DNA of 64,000 bases, from assembly GCA_024233005.1 (NCBI GenBank), contig JACKQE010000010.1, positions 124,001 to 188,000 on the forward strand. The letters are read 5' to 3'. Below the pieces are notes generated by a model that was not told the DNA's origin, did no database searches, and saw nothing but the letters and a program-made list of their open reading frames with translations. The position numbers were made by a program, and so were the translations under genes. This DNA comes from Akkermansiaceae bacterium. GTDB taxonomy: Bacteria; Verrucomicrobiota; Verrucomicrobiia; Verrucomicrobiales; DEV007. This document shows, piece after piece, positions 56,501 through 63,925 of the stretch. Positions within the stretch are counted from its first letter, which is position 1. Every line of letters starts with the position of its first letter.

Positions 56501-56666
56501 CGGCAAAATCACCGGCCTGGGCCAGTTCTGATCCTTTGAAATAAAGTCCTTCCACATCATCCTGGGCCCTGACCGAGGGCAGCAAACTGGTCGCCAGAAT
56601 GCCAGAGGCAATCAGAAGCGCTGGGAGGGGACGGGATGTGGGGGGGGGGACCGGTCGGGACTTCAT
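53571..56666 (-). CDS. Large periplasmic tetratricopeptide-repeat protein
   Basis: 1031 residues from the ATG at 56666; a signal peptide ends at PSVRAQ. Nearly the whole length is TPR-like helices, for example GDFAGASEAFGKLFGDFGA, VEALKLYDRYLNSKPSAEEL, AAKMYDLFVKDYRGTYW and LRKNDKDSWSKARDHFNRVI. No catalytic domain is seen. Giant TPR proteins next to ExbB/ExbD occur in Planctomycetes, Verrucomicrobia and other groups, where they probably act as outer partners of the proton-driven motor. It follows the third exbD by 157 bp. Confidence 0.8.
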   Translation of the reverse strand: MKSRPVPPPTSRPLPALLIASGILATSLLPSVRAQDDVEGLYFKGSELAQAGDFAGASEAFGKLFGDFGATLCEDYGVSSGGMYYDYGMVLMQLGKWEDARTAFKTCNEWSQTCKGGSKKDQAGGINRRENLALFQWGYCEAQTDNFVEALKLYDRYLNSKPSAEELQKLRNDYKLRVGTAKLRLGQVEEGAAIILELFTNKDAWSVNQGYLTQGFFELGLGWIAAAEKNPAIVDTALTFLDQNDGVLQMRPFEAYRSGFYDRVKKLGYDSIQAELPLLALRFFALAPTVADVVSDTKSRIPPGAQPPAPIQEMLKTLEEKLGSPENPDVDVLRLVARAYDRLGNRTACRAIYSTLADQYPNLETDRRAEVLHEAARFSSLIQDYSAAEYYGQMFIKELPDHKLRPNVEVFMLMSLFTSQQFEKVLEVAQRIRGELKPGDDGRELADALYPMALFSLQRFADAEPEFDLYAKSYKGTSNEEMVRYHRATNKLVLKKSRDAADMLDDFLKTYPDSPRFVDLALGDLAAARFNLDDYDSSISAVDLLLLKRPESRVLDRALNIKADCLMLKAQTAKEDADAEKFTQEALQAHLQAIEVGQKLESNEKDERNIAVHKEYVSEALAKCADIYVTQEKWEDAAKMYDLFVKDYRGTYWEPQISVFTLDALKQVGRAEEGLTQVEKMIFVLGTKAPEEMDLELLRRCLGSYGTVSVEIRGLEKTIENLKNFPQVEKEHVILRTWLMMQQVIVLQEAQGKAKKESPEYVAMQKQIDEAFTALQTFKVNELAEPALRAIGEYLANSSNPFLAVPYLEELLVRTTESAETYQGTAHYFLGTIALRKNDKDSWSKARDHFNRVIEIKDPKYADLALLNLGRAFVKLDDWPSAKTTFEKINNSTKMFIKEKQLRAEANFTFGLALEKTGDLANALKAYTGVWGAYQGYPEWASQSTEKIINIQLEESKKMTGMELRKQQLQLFTFLKTTLYTWQKWKDDDDPTGTLIRVRQKLPVLRIELNITPEEEKNIDIKNGLTAEPEK

Positions 56667-56823
56667 GACGTGAGTGATGACTGCAAAGAGGGTGTTCAAT
56701 GGAAGAACTGCGGAAAACATGGCCTGTCAGTAAACAATGCTTCCTTTTTTTACCGAAAAGAGTCGGAAAATGCGAGCATTTTCGCCCGTGATGGGGACGA
56801 TTAGGACGCCTGATGCCATCAGG

Positions 56824-57282
56824 TCACTTGTCCAAGGTAAACGTATCGATGCCGGATTCGGCCAGACAATTCATGACATCCACGAAACGCTGGCTGGATG
56901 CCGCATCATCAGAATGAACGAGAACCGTCGCCTTGGTTCCCACCAGATCGGCCACCCGACGGTACTCATGCAGACGGGATCTGAGGGAGGGCAGGGAACG
57001 GCTTGTCGGATCGCTTTCCAACAATTCATCATTCGCAAAAATCCTGCCTTCCTGATCCAGGGTCACTTGGTAGATTGGCAGGGGGGCTTTTTGGAGAGGC
57101 ACCGAGGGATCCTGGCTTGGCAAATGGGTTGCCAGGTCGGTTTCCCGGGGATCGATGGTGGAAGTGACGAGAAAGAAGATGAGCAGCAGGAAACTGACAT
57201 CGATCATTGAGGAAATGTCCAAACCTGGTTCATCGGCGGACTCCGAGCAGAGAGAAGCAGAGGTGCCAGTTCGCCGGGTCAT
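56824..57282 (-). CDS. ExbD/TolR-family protein (third of three)
   Basis: 152 residues. The single transmembrane helix has the family's proton-path Asp: LDISSMIDVSFLLLIFFLVT. A periplasmic domain follows (VTLDQEGRIFANDELLESDP). It is nearly identical in layout to the next paralogue (both continue STIDP-x-ETDL), so these two arose by a recent duplication. ExbD with ExbB converts the proton gradient into motion for outer-membrane processes. Confidence 0.88.
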   Translation of the reverse strand: MTRRTGTSASLCSESADEPGLDISSMIDVSFLLLIFFLVTSTIDPRETDLATHLPSQDPSVPLQKAPLPIYQVTLDQEGRIFANDELLESDPTSRSLPSLRSRLHEYRRVADLVGTKATVLVHSDDAASSQRFVDVMNCLAESGIDTFTLDK

Positions 57283-57306
57283 GAGAGGAATCGGGTTGGG
57301 TTCGCT

Positions 57307-57756
57307 TCAATTGTCCTTAAAGCCGGTGATGGTTACATTTTTGATGCCGGCCTTGGCGATGGAATTCAAGACATCGATGAAGCGCTGACCTTTGGAGGCG
57401 TCATCAGCCGCCACCACCACCAACGGATCAGACTGGGACAACTTGGCGGCATCAACGTATTGTTTGAGTCGTTCGTTGAGCAAGGGAAGATCACGCTTGG
57501 TGGCGTCAGTCTCCAGTGGTTCATCATTGAGAACCACATTGCCTTCGGCGCTCACCTGGATGGTCATTTGGTCGACCTTGACCTGGGTGGCTTCGCTGGA
57601 TTGCGTGGTGGGCAACTTCATGCCCAGATCGGTTTCCTTGGGGTCGATCGTCGAAGTCACCAGGAAATAAATCAGCAGCAGGAAACTGACATCAATCATC
57701 GAAGAGATGTCCAACTCCGGTTCGTCGACCTCGGGTGCGGGAAATTTGCGTGGCAT
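57307..57756 (-). CDS. ExbD/TolR-family protein (second of three)
   Basis: 149 residues from the ATG at 57756 (MPRKFPAPEVDEPELD), chosen because the earlier in-frame codons overlap the preceding gene without a ribosome site. The membrane helix is LDISSMIDVSFLLLIYFLVT with the key Asp, then STIDPKETDLGMKLPTT. The C-terminal domain ends GIKNVTITGFKDN. It lies 24 bp upstream of the third exbD. Confidence 0.87.
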   Translation of the reverse strand: MPRKFPAPEVDEPELDISSMIDVSFLLLIYFLVTSTIDPKETDLGMKLPTTQSSEATQVKVDQMTIQVSAEGNVVLNDEPLETDATKRDLPLLNERLKQYVDAAKLSQSDPLVVVAADDASKGQRFIDVLNSIAKAGIKNVTITGFKDN

Positions 57757-57775
57757 AGGGGAGCGGGAGGGGGGC

Positions 57776-58246
57776 TCAGAAATTGACTTTGAAGGTGGCA
57801 AAGATCACATCGTTGACCTGTGCGGCGGCGGCGGCGGTGACCACTTTTTTGATGTATTTGGTGGGCACCTCCCGGTCCGCCCGCAGGTGGAGACGAATCG
57901 GAGATTGGCGTGACTCCACCATTTTCTCCCGCTCTTTGTCGACATACTCCGTGATTTGCTCGCTGGTATTGAAAACCATGCTCGCGGTGGGACCTTTGAT
58001 GATGACCTCGCCGGTGTCCTCATTGAGGTCGACATTGATCAGAATCCTCCCTTGGGCATTGGTCTGCACTTCACCGGTGTCGGCCACCGGCACCTTCACG
58101 TTTTTGTCGATTTGGACAACGATCATGTGGGAGCTGACCATGAAGAAGATCAGAAGGAGGAACACCAAGTCGATCATGGACGAGATGTCCGGCTTGAGAT
58201 CCTCCGCCGGTGGCGCCATTGCCTCTCTGAGTTTCGAGGAAGCCAT
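57776..58246 (-). CDS. ExbD/TolR-family protein (first of three, divergent)
   Basis: 156 residues. The membrane helix KPDISSMIDLVFLLLIFFMV has the conserved Asp. After it comes SSHMIVVQIDKNVKVPVADT, different from the other two, and a longer periplasmic domain with IRLHLRADREVPTKYIKKVV, the typical ExbD/TolR C-terminal motif. It is the most divergent of the three and lies next to exbB. Confidence 0.88.
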   Translation of the reverse strand: MASSKLREAMAPPAEDLKPDISSMIDLVFLLLIFFMVSSHMIVVQIDKNVKVPVADTGEVQTNAQGRILINVDLNEDTGEVIIKGPTASMVFNTSEQITEYVDKEREKMVESRQSPIRLHLRADREVPTKYIKKVVTAAAAAQVNDVIFATFKVNF

Positions 58247-58304
58247 AAGGGAAGTTTACCAAATGTGGGACAGCAACGGAAGCTTTTTTGAGGGAGAATC
58301 CGAA

Positions 58305-59111
58305 TCAACCCTCGGCGATGCCCTCGGGAACCTTGGCGAGTTGCTGATCAGCGTTCACCGTGGCAATGGCGGCGCTGAGGCCTTCTTCAGCGGTCCGCTG
58401 AACATCGGCCACCATGGCGTTGAGCTTGTTTTTGAAGAACACAAAGAAGAACAGGCAGGGAATGGCCACAATCAGACCCGCCGCGGTGGTGATCAGTGCT
58501 TCGGAAATTGCTGAGGCCATCTTCCCGGGGTCGGCCCCTTTGCTGGTGTTAAGGGCGTCGAACGCCTTAATCATCCCGGAAACCGTCCCAAGCAGTCCCA
58601 CCATGGGGGCGGCGGCAGAAATGGTGGAGAAATATCCCACCCAAGTCATGTAGGCCGGATTTTCTTTCGATGCGAAATCAGCCATGGCGTTTTCCACTTT
58701 TTCCCGGCCGAGGGATTCAGGATCGGTGGCATCAACAAAGGGCAGGGCATTTGCCATCATCCGCCCCAGGTAACTCGGGCTGGCTGCGGAATGTTCGATG
58801 GCGCTGCGGACCCGAACTTCGGCCATGTTCGACAGAATGGCGTGTTTCAGTTCCGGAGGGGCAAATTTGCCCTTGGTCAACTGCATGAAGTTGTAGACAG
58901 CCAGCGTGATCATGGCCACGGAAAAGAGGGCCAAGGGATACATGGCCCATCCACCGGCAACGGCCATTGACCACAGGGTTTTCTTGGGGGGTTCTGCGTC
59001 AGCCGCAGCCGCCGCGTCCTGACCAAAGGCGTTCACGCCGACGAGAACAACTCCGACGACGATGACAGTGAGCAACCAAGGGGCGAGGCGCTGAAAACTC
59101 GATTTTTGCAT
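58305..59111 (-). CDS. MotA/TolQ/ExbB proton channel family protein
   Basis: 268 residues from the ATG at 59111. An extra N-terminal hydrophobic segment (LAPWLLTVIVVGVVLVGVNA) may be a cleaved or anchoring signal, ending near AFGQD. The core has YPLALFSVAMITLAVYNFM, GYFSTISAAAPMVGLLGTVS (the conserved channel helix) and ALITTAAGLIVAIPCLFFFV. It is the stator subunit with the three ExbD proteins. There is no TonB or TonB-dependent receptor in the window. First gene of the operon. Confidence 0.9.
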   Translation of the reverse strand: MQKSSFQRLAPWLLTVIVVGVVLVGVNAFGQDAAAAADAEPPKKTLWSMAVAGGWAMYPLALFSVAMITLAVYNFMQLTKGKFAPPELKHAILSNMAEVRVRSAIEHSAASPSYLGRMMANALPFVDATDPESLGREKVENAMADFASKENPAYMTWVGYFSTISAAAPMVGLLGTVSGMIKAFDALNTSKGADPGKMASAISEALITTAAGLIVAIPCLFFFVFFKNKLNAMVADVQRTAEEGLSAAIATVNADQQLAKVPEGIAEG

Positions 59112-59239
59112 GGGGTAGTGTATTGGATGTTCCAGTGGGAATGTGGGACTTTTTTGCTCGAATTCAGACCATCTGTAAAGCAAATTCGATAGGCAGGAAA
59201 CGGAAATGAAAGATTTCTTGTTGGGGTTGGTGGGGGATT

Positions 59240-59980
59240 TCAGCGTTCTGGAGTGGCGGTGAGCTGAAGAAAGAGGGATTCCAAGCTTTCCATTTCAGGA
59301 ATCGTGGCCGAAACCGTTGCGCGGATTTGGTCGACCGTCCCCAGGGCGATGAGGCGGCCTTCACTGATGATGCCCACCCGATCGGCCAATTCCTCCGCCA
59401 CATTGAGCAGGTGAGTGGAAAGGAAGACGGTCGTTCCATTCCGGCTTCGTCGCTTCAACTCATCTTTCACGATGCGCGCATGTTTCGGATCTAGACCGAC
59501 CATCGGTTCGTCGATGATGATGACTTCTGGATCGTGCATCAGGGCAGACGCGATCGCCAGCCGTTGCCGGGTCCCATGACTGAGTCCTTCGATGCGGCGT
59601 GTGGCCACGGATTCCAGGGAGAACTTGGAAAACAAGGTCGCGGTGGCCTCCCGGACTTGTTGCCGACCGATGGAAAAAAGGTCGCCAATGAATTCCATGA
59701 ACTCCAGCGGGGACAGTTTTTCATAGAAAACCGCCACATCGGGAATGAAGCCAATACGGCGTTTGGCCCCGAGCGGGGCTGATCCCAAATCATGTCCGCA
59801 AATGGAGACCGTGCCCGACGTGGGGCGGAGCAGTCCAGTGAGAATTTTGATGGTGGTGGTTTTTCCGGCTCCGTTGGGGCCCAAAAAGGCAAAAAACTCA
59901 CCCTGGGGAATGTCGAGATTCAGGCGGTCGAGAGCAACCAACGGGCCGTAATTCATGCACAGATCGCGGATTTGAATCAT
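59240..59980 (-). CDS. ABC transporter ATP-binding protein, permease absent
   Basis: 246 residues. Walker A is FLGPNGAGKTTTIKILTG, the signature is LSHGTRQRLAIASAL, Walker B is EVIIIDEPMVGLD, and the switch His is in STHLL. It belongs to the CcmA/DrrA/NatA type of ATPase used by ABC-2 exporters. No permease with six helices is near, only the membrane-anchored 259-residue protein whose stop overlaps this ATG by 4 bp. The membrane partner may be encoded elsewhere or the ATPase may serve the neighbouring zinc-ribbon/SPFH proteins (inference). Confidence 0.88.
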   Translation of the reverse strand: MIQIRDLCMNYGPLVALDRLNLDIPQGEFFAFLGPNGAGKTTTIKILTGLLRPTSGTVSICGHDLGSAPLGAKRRIGFIPDVAVFYEKLSPLEFMEFIGDLFSIGRQQVREATATLFSKFSLESVATRRIEGLSHGTRQRLAIASALMHDPEVIIIDEPMVGLDPKHARIVKDELKRRSRNGTTVFLSTHLLNVAEELADRVGIISEGRLIALGTVDQIRATVSATIPEMESLESLFLQLTATPER

Positions 59981-60756
59981 TTTTCGGTGGGGGCTGCAAA
60001 CGGCTCGGAACTGACATCTATGCCAAAGGAGGTTTCCGCCTGCAATGGTTCTCCGGCCTGACTAAGATAAATTTTGATCCATTGGTCCGCCGGCAACGGC
60101 AATCGGATGAGATAGGCCGGCAGTTTTTGATTTCCCACGACAATGATGCCCCTCCGGGCGGAAGGCTGTCTAACCGGAGGCGTGGAGCCATCGGCCAAGG
60201 AACTCTTGAGTCCCTGCGTCCAGGCGGATACCAGGGGAAACCAAGGAGTCGCGACATCCGGGGCGACCTCGATGCCGGGGCGGCTCCGGAAGAGTGTCTG
60301 CCCTCCGGAGATCACATCGGTTCCGAGACCTCCTTGATCCACATCATAGCTGAAGATCACCGAGACATCCTGCCCGGGCAGGCGGATCAGCAACTGACCG
60401 GCCTTGGGCTCGTAGTCTTGGGAGAATGACAGGTGCCCCCGCCAGAAGGCGCCCGTGCGCCCCTTGGGGGAGCCATCTGAGGCAGACTCCAAAGAACCGG
60501 TCACTGATAGATCTCGCAGACTCAGAGGATCTTGAGGGCGGTGGGATCCGCTCAGGGTAGCCTGGCCGATGCGTTTCCCCTGTTCCGAAACGAGGAGCAA
60601 CGTGGAACTGTTGGAGGAGAAAAACGCTTCCATGGGTTCATGGAGGTCGACTGGGGTCATCCCCTCCTCGGGTGGAAGGGTGTGTTTCCTGATGAGCAGG
60701 CCGACTGTTCCAAGCCAAAAAACAAGGATGAACAGTTGTAAGAGGCGGGACCACAT
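59977..60756 (-). CDS. Membrane-anchored protein of unknown function
   Basis: 259 residues. One N-terminal membrane helix (LLQLFILVFWLGTVGLLI) and a large periplasmic beta-rich domain (HLSFSQDYEPKAGQLLIRLP, VSVIFSYDVDQGGLGTDVIS). No known motif. Its stop codon overlaps the start of the ABC ATPase gene (ATGA) and it follows the zinc-ribbon gene by 23 bp, so the three are co-translated or co-transcribed. It is a natural candidate for a membrane partner of that ATPase. Confidence 0.6.
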   Translation of the reverse strand: MWSRLLQLFILVFWLGTVGLLIRKHTLPPEEGMTPVDLHEPMEAFFSSNSSTLLLVSEQGKRIGQATLSGSHRPQDPLSLRDLSVTGSLESASDGSPKGRTGAFWRGHLSFSQDYEPKAGQLLIRLPGQDVSVIFSYDVDQGGLGTDVISGGQTLFRSRPGIEVAPDVATPWFPLVSAWTQGLKSSLADGSTPPVRQPSARRGIIVVGNQKLPAYLIRLPLPADQWIKIYLSQAGEPLQAETSFGIDVSSEPFAAPTEK

Positions 60757-60779
60757 GGCGGCTGACGGGAAAAGGGGGC

Positions 60780-61878
60780 TCAGGAATTAGCCAGCGCAAA
60801 GATCACGAAAAGGATGATCACGGGCAGGATGATATAAAAAAAGACCTTCACATAACTGATGGGACGCTCCCCGGCGATGGCGCCGGTATATCCGTTGACG
60901 AGCATTTGATAATGTTTCGTCCCGTAAGTGTAGCTGACAAGCCAGACCGGAACCAGAATGTGTTTGAAGGTTCGGTGGAAATACCGGGTGGCGACGCGGA
61001 GCTGGGCGTGGGTGTCACCCGGCACCTGCGCGGCGCAGTAGTGTTGGATGCGCTGCTCCATCCGGAACTGCGATGCCTCGGTGGCCTTCCGGAGGTCGAT
61101 CTGGTAGCGCTCCACAGTCCAACCCCTCACATAGGCCGGATCATACGGCTTCAATTCACCGGTGGGAAAGGATTCGACCTGGCTCAAAAGATCCGGGTGG
61201 ATCCCGGCAGTGCCGGCCACCAGTTCATCGTCAAAAAAATGCTCCATCTGCCCGGCGCTCGGTTCCCATCGGATGTGTCGCACCTGTTGGGCGGTGGTGC
61301 GTCCCTGCGGATCCTTGACATACTCAGTGGTGTAGTAATAGTAGCCCGACTGAGCCTCCCATTCGGCGCGCACGAGGGCATCGAATGTCCAATAGGGGAG
61401 ATAAATGGCATGAAGGGTGTCGGTCAGGGCCGCTTTTTTGAGCCGGTCGGGCGCGAACCTTCGGGTGGCATACCATTGGCGGAGTCGGTCCCGCACTTGC
61501 GGTTCGCTGAGTTTTGCTGGCAGCAGACTCCGGGGTGATGCTGTCTTTGGTCTCTGTGTAGGGTGCGATGGATGGAGAACCGCAAAATTCGCACCGTTGG
61601 GCCACCCGGCCCGGGTCAAAGTTGGAGATGGCCTGGCAGCTCTGGCATTTCACGGAAACCCGGTCGGTCTGCCATCCCCGAGAGGCCTCGGGGAGATCGC
61701 GCAATGTCGCGACAAGATCGTGTTCCCGGATTTCCTCTCCGGATGTGGATTCTCCGGGAGAGAATGGCAACACGGTGCCACAGTAGGGACACGCCAGGGC
61801 CTGTTTCGCGGCATTCCACTCAGCGTCCCCACCACACTCCGGGCAGGGGTGCTTGCGCAGGGCGGTGATTTCGGACAT
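60780..61878 (-). pseudogene. TFIIB-type zinc-ribbon membrane protein (YdjG-like), frameshifted
   Basis: Two frames make one protein. Frame A (from ATG 61878) has zinc ribbons with Cys12/15/30/33 (HPCPECGG, ACPYCGTV) and Cys78/81/96/99 (KCQSCQ, RCEFCGS), up to DSITPE at residue 117. Frame B continues SLLPAKLSEPQVRDRLRQWY, YLPYWTFDALVRAEW, FHRTFKHILVPVWLVSYTY and a C-terminal membrane helix (FFYIILPVIILFVIFALA) to 60780. The change lies near 61527 (gagtctgctgcc) and is not in a homopolymer. Intact relatives read straight through 'PESLLPF'. It may be a real mutation, a sequencing error or recoding. B. subtilis YdjG is such a protein and works with YdjH and YdjI in holding PspA at the membrane. 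Confidence 0.75.
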
Positions 61879-61896
61879 TGGCGGAAGTCGGCGTGA

Positions 61897-62940
61897 TCAC
61901 TCCGCGAGAAAGGCATCCAGAGCGGCCTGGGTGACCCGGTGGCTGCTGCCAATTTTTTTGGATTTGAGTTCCCCTGACTCAATGCTGGCCATGACATCCG
62001 GTTCCCCGACTCCGAGGATCTGAGCCACCTGGGCCGGGGTTAACAAAACAGGAGCCGCGGGAGCCGCCGACGGGATCGGGGGCGGCTGCCCACCGCCGGA
62101 GATTCCTTGGGCGATGTGTTGGGCCATGGCGATACCGACCGCGAGTTCGGCGGGCGCATTGCCGGCTCCGCCCCCTTTCGCCATGCCTTCGGCCAGTTGC
62201 ATTTTCACATAATCGTTGAGATTGCCGATCACCGACATGCTGGAGCGCTTGTCGATCGCGGTTTCAACCTCGGGAGGAACCGAGACGTTTTCGATGATGA
62301 AACTCGTGATTTCGATCCCGTATTTGACCGTGGTGGCCGGATTGATCACCGGCAGGAGAGCGTCGCCAAGTTCGCTGTAGCGGGATGCCACATCCAGTGC
62401 CGGCACCTGGGAGGTTGCCAGCGCGTCACTGAAAGCACTGACCAGTCGGGATCGCATTGTATCCGCAAACTCCTCGAGACGGAAATTCTGATCCGTTCCC
62501 ACGACTTCGCGGAGGAAGGTCTGGGGGTTGGTGACCCGGAAGTCATAGGTCCCGAACGCCCTGAGCCGGACGACGCCAAAGTCCTGGTCCCTCATCATCA
62601 CGGGATTGGAGGTGCCCCATTTGTTCCCGGTGAAGAGGCGGGTGTTGATGTAATAGACGTCGGCTTTGAAGGGTGATTCGAAACCGTATTTCCATCCTTT
62701 CAGCTTGGAAAGGATCGGAATATTGTCTGTCACCAGCGAATGCTTTCCCGGACCGAAGGTGTCTCCAAACTGGCCAAGGTAAACGAATTGGGCGATCTGA
62801 CCTTCGCGCACGATCAGCTGGGCTCCCCTTTTGATTTCCTTGTCCTCGTCCGGGAAACGCCATGACAGGGTGTCCCGCGAGTCGTCCTGCCATTCGATGA
62901 TTTCGAGCAACTGACCGCTGATGAAATCCATGAGTCCCAT
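61897..62940 (-). CDS. SPFH-domain protein (YdjI-like) with C-terminal excisionase-type helix-turn-helix
   Basis: 347 residues from the ATG at 62940, chosen for its strong ribosome site (agaaaggaaacc). The N-terminal SPFH/virion-core-like domain has IEWQDDSRDTLSWRFPDEDK, EIKRGAQLIVREGQIAQFVY, FGPGKHSLVTDNIPIL, and FRVTNPQTFLREVVGTDQ. A coiled part (SVIGNLNDYVKMQLAEGMAK) and Gly/Pro linker follow. The last 48 residues, LLTPAQVAQILGVGEPDVMA to VTQAALDAFLAE, are an HTH_17/excisionase-like fold; relatives usually end in a zinc ribbon or GYF-like domain. It starts the cluster with the zinc-ribbon gene 18 bp downstream. Confidence 0.83.
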   Translation of the reverse strand: MGLMDFISGQLLEIIEWQDDSRDTLSWRFPDEDKEIKRGAQLIVREGQIAQFVYLGQFGDTFGPGKHSLVTDNIPILSKLKGWKYGFESPFKADVYYINTRLFTGNKWGTSNPVMMRDQDFGVVRLRAFGTYDFRVTNPQTFLREVVGTDQNFRLEEFADTMRSRLVSAFSDALATSQVPALDVASRYSELGDALLPVINPATTVKYGIEITSFIIENVSVPPEVETAIDKRSSMSVIGNLNDYVKMQLAEGMAKGGGAGNAPAELAVGIAMAQHIAQGISGGGQPPPIPSAAPAAPVLLTPAQVAQILGVGEPDVMASIESGELKSKKIGSSHRVTQAALDAFLAE

Positions 62941-63104
62941 AAATTGGTTTCCTTTCTGAAGATGGATGAATGAAAAGACGCGGCACTTATCGTGATGGCA
63001 AAGGTCGAAATTTCCAGAAGTTTTTGTAACGGTTGCGTAACCGCCGGGAGACCTGATTCGCCAACCAAGAGAGGAGTGGGCGTCGGGGCTGGACCGGCCG
63101 TCTT

Positions 63105-63755
63105 TCAGGGGACTGCTTTCGGTTCCGGCGGATAGGGGAGACCCCAACCACTTTCGCCGACCTTCACAGCATGCCCCGTCAACCGGTGTCCCCAATAATA
63201 AAGGTCAAAATCCGCCGTGGCCTTGGGAAAGCCATAAATCAACAGCACCCGGGTAGTGGCGGGGGCGACGGGAACGGGCTGGTTGTCGGGGAGCACCGTT
63301 CCCTCGGGAGTGAGGAACGTGACATGGGGATCGCTCCCATAACTGATTTGATTGCCCCCGTCGACGATCTCAATGTCATCAAGATCAAAGGCTGGAGTAT
63401 GTCCCTGCACCGTGATATCAACGGCGACCAGCCTCGCCGGGATCGTTGCCGCCGGATCAGGCGAGAGAAAACTGTAACCGATGTAATTCCATGCCCCGTT
63501 CACCTTGACGGTGCCTTGCCCCAGCCCGTTGGCCTGCTGTACCGCGAGGCGGTGCAGTTCTTTACCCATGACCTGCGATCGTGGATCGTTCGGTTCATCC
63601 TGCTCGCCCCCCTTCATCGTGGCAGATGAGCCGGGACTCGAAGGAGGCAAAGGATTGGAAGGGGGAGTTTCCGGAGTGGCGGCGGGTTTCCCGCAGGCCG
63701 TCAAGAACGCAACGAGGATGGCCAACAAATGGACCGGGACGGGGGGGCGTGTCAT
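63105..63755 (-). CDS. Hypothetical lipoprotein
   Basis: 216 residues. A signal peptide ends in a lipobox FLTAC (Cys21), followed by a Pro/Ser-rich linker (about 25-45). The mature domain (GTVKVNGAWNYIGYSFLSPD, TRVLLIYGFPKATADFDLYY) is probably a beta-sandwich; the phrase 'LLIYGFPKATADFDLYYWG' recalls proteins that end in a similar 'vF..p....fdL' strand, but I recognise no family. It lies upstream of the SPFH gene on the same strand with a 164-bp gap. Confidence 0.6.
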   Translation of the reverse strand: MTRPPVPVHLLAILVAFLTACGKPAATPETPPSNPLPPSSPGSSATMKGGEQDEPNDPRSQVMGKELHRLAVQQANGLGQGTVKVNGAWNYIGYSFLSPDPAATIPARLVAVDITVQGHTPAFDLDDIEIVDGGNQISYGSDPHVTFLTPEGTVLPDNQPVPVAPATTRVLLIYGFPKATADFDLYYWGHRLTGHAVKVGESGWGLPYPPEPKAVP

Positions 63756-63843
63756 CCGGGGAACTAAGCGGAATCTGGTTGCCGCCTCAACCGAAAAAGC
63801 TTGTTTTGCTGGGGCCCGGTGATGACCGAGTTGGTAATGAAAG

Positions 63844-63925
63844 TGCTCACGAGAGGACTCGAACCTCCACGATGTTACTCACTAGATCCTGAATCTAGCG
63901 CGTCTACCAATTCCGCCACGTGAGC
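63844..63925 (-). tRNA. tRNA-Leu(CAG)
   Basis: Read on the minus strand the acceptor stem gctcacg (5', from 63925) pairs with cgtgagc, with discriminator A at 63844. The D arm has AATTGGTAGAC, and the anticodon stem is ctaga/tctag around the loop ttcagga, giving anticodon CAG. A long variable arm (tgagtaacatcgtg) marks a class II tRNA. The T arm is gagg-ttcgagt-cctc. CCA is not encoded. The tRNA decodes CUG. Confidence 0.93.

Noticed and set aside
56767..56782. Palindrome aaaatgc-ga-gcatttt after the third exbD
   Set aside because: AT-rich, with a 2-nt loop too small for a normal hairpin and no GC-rich stem. Not called as a terminator or operator.
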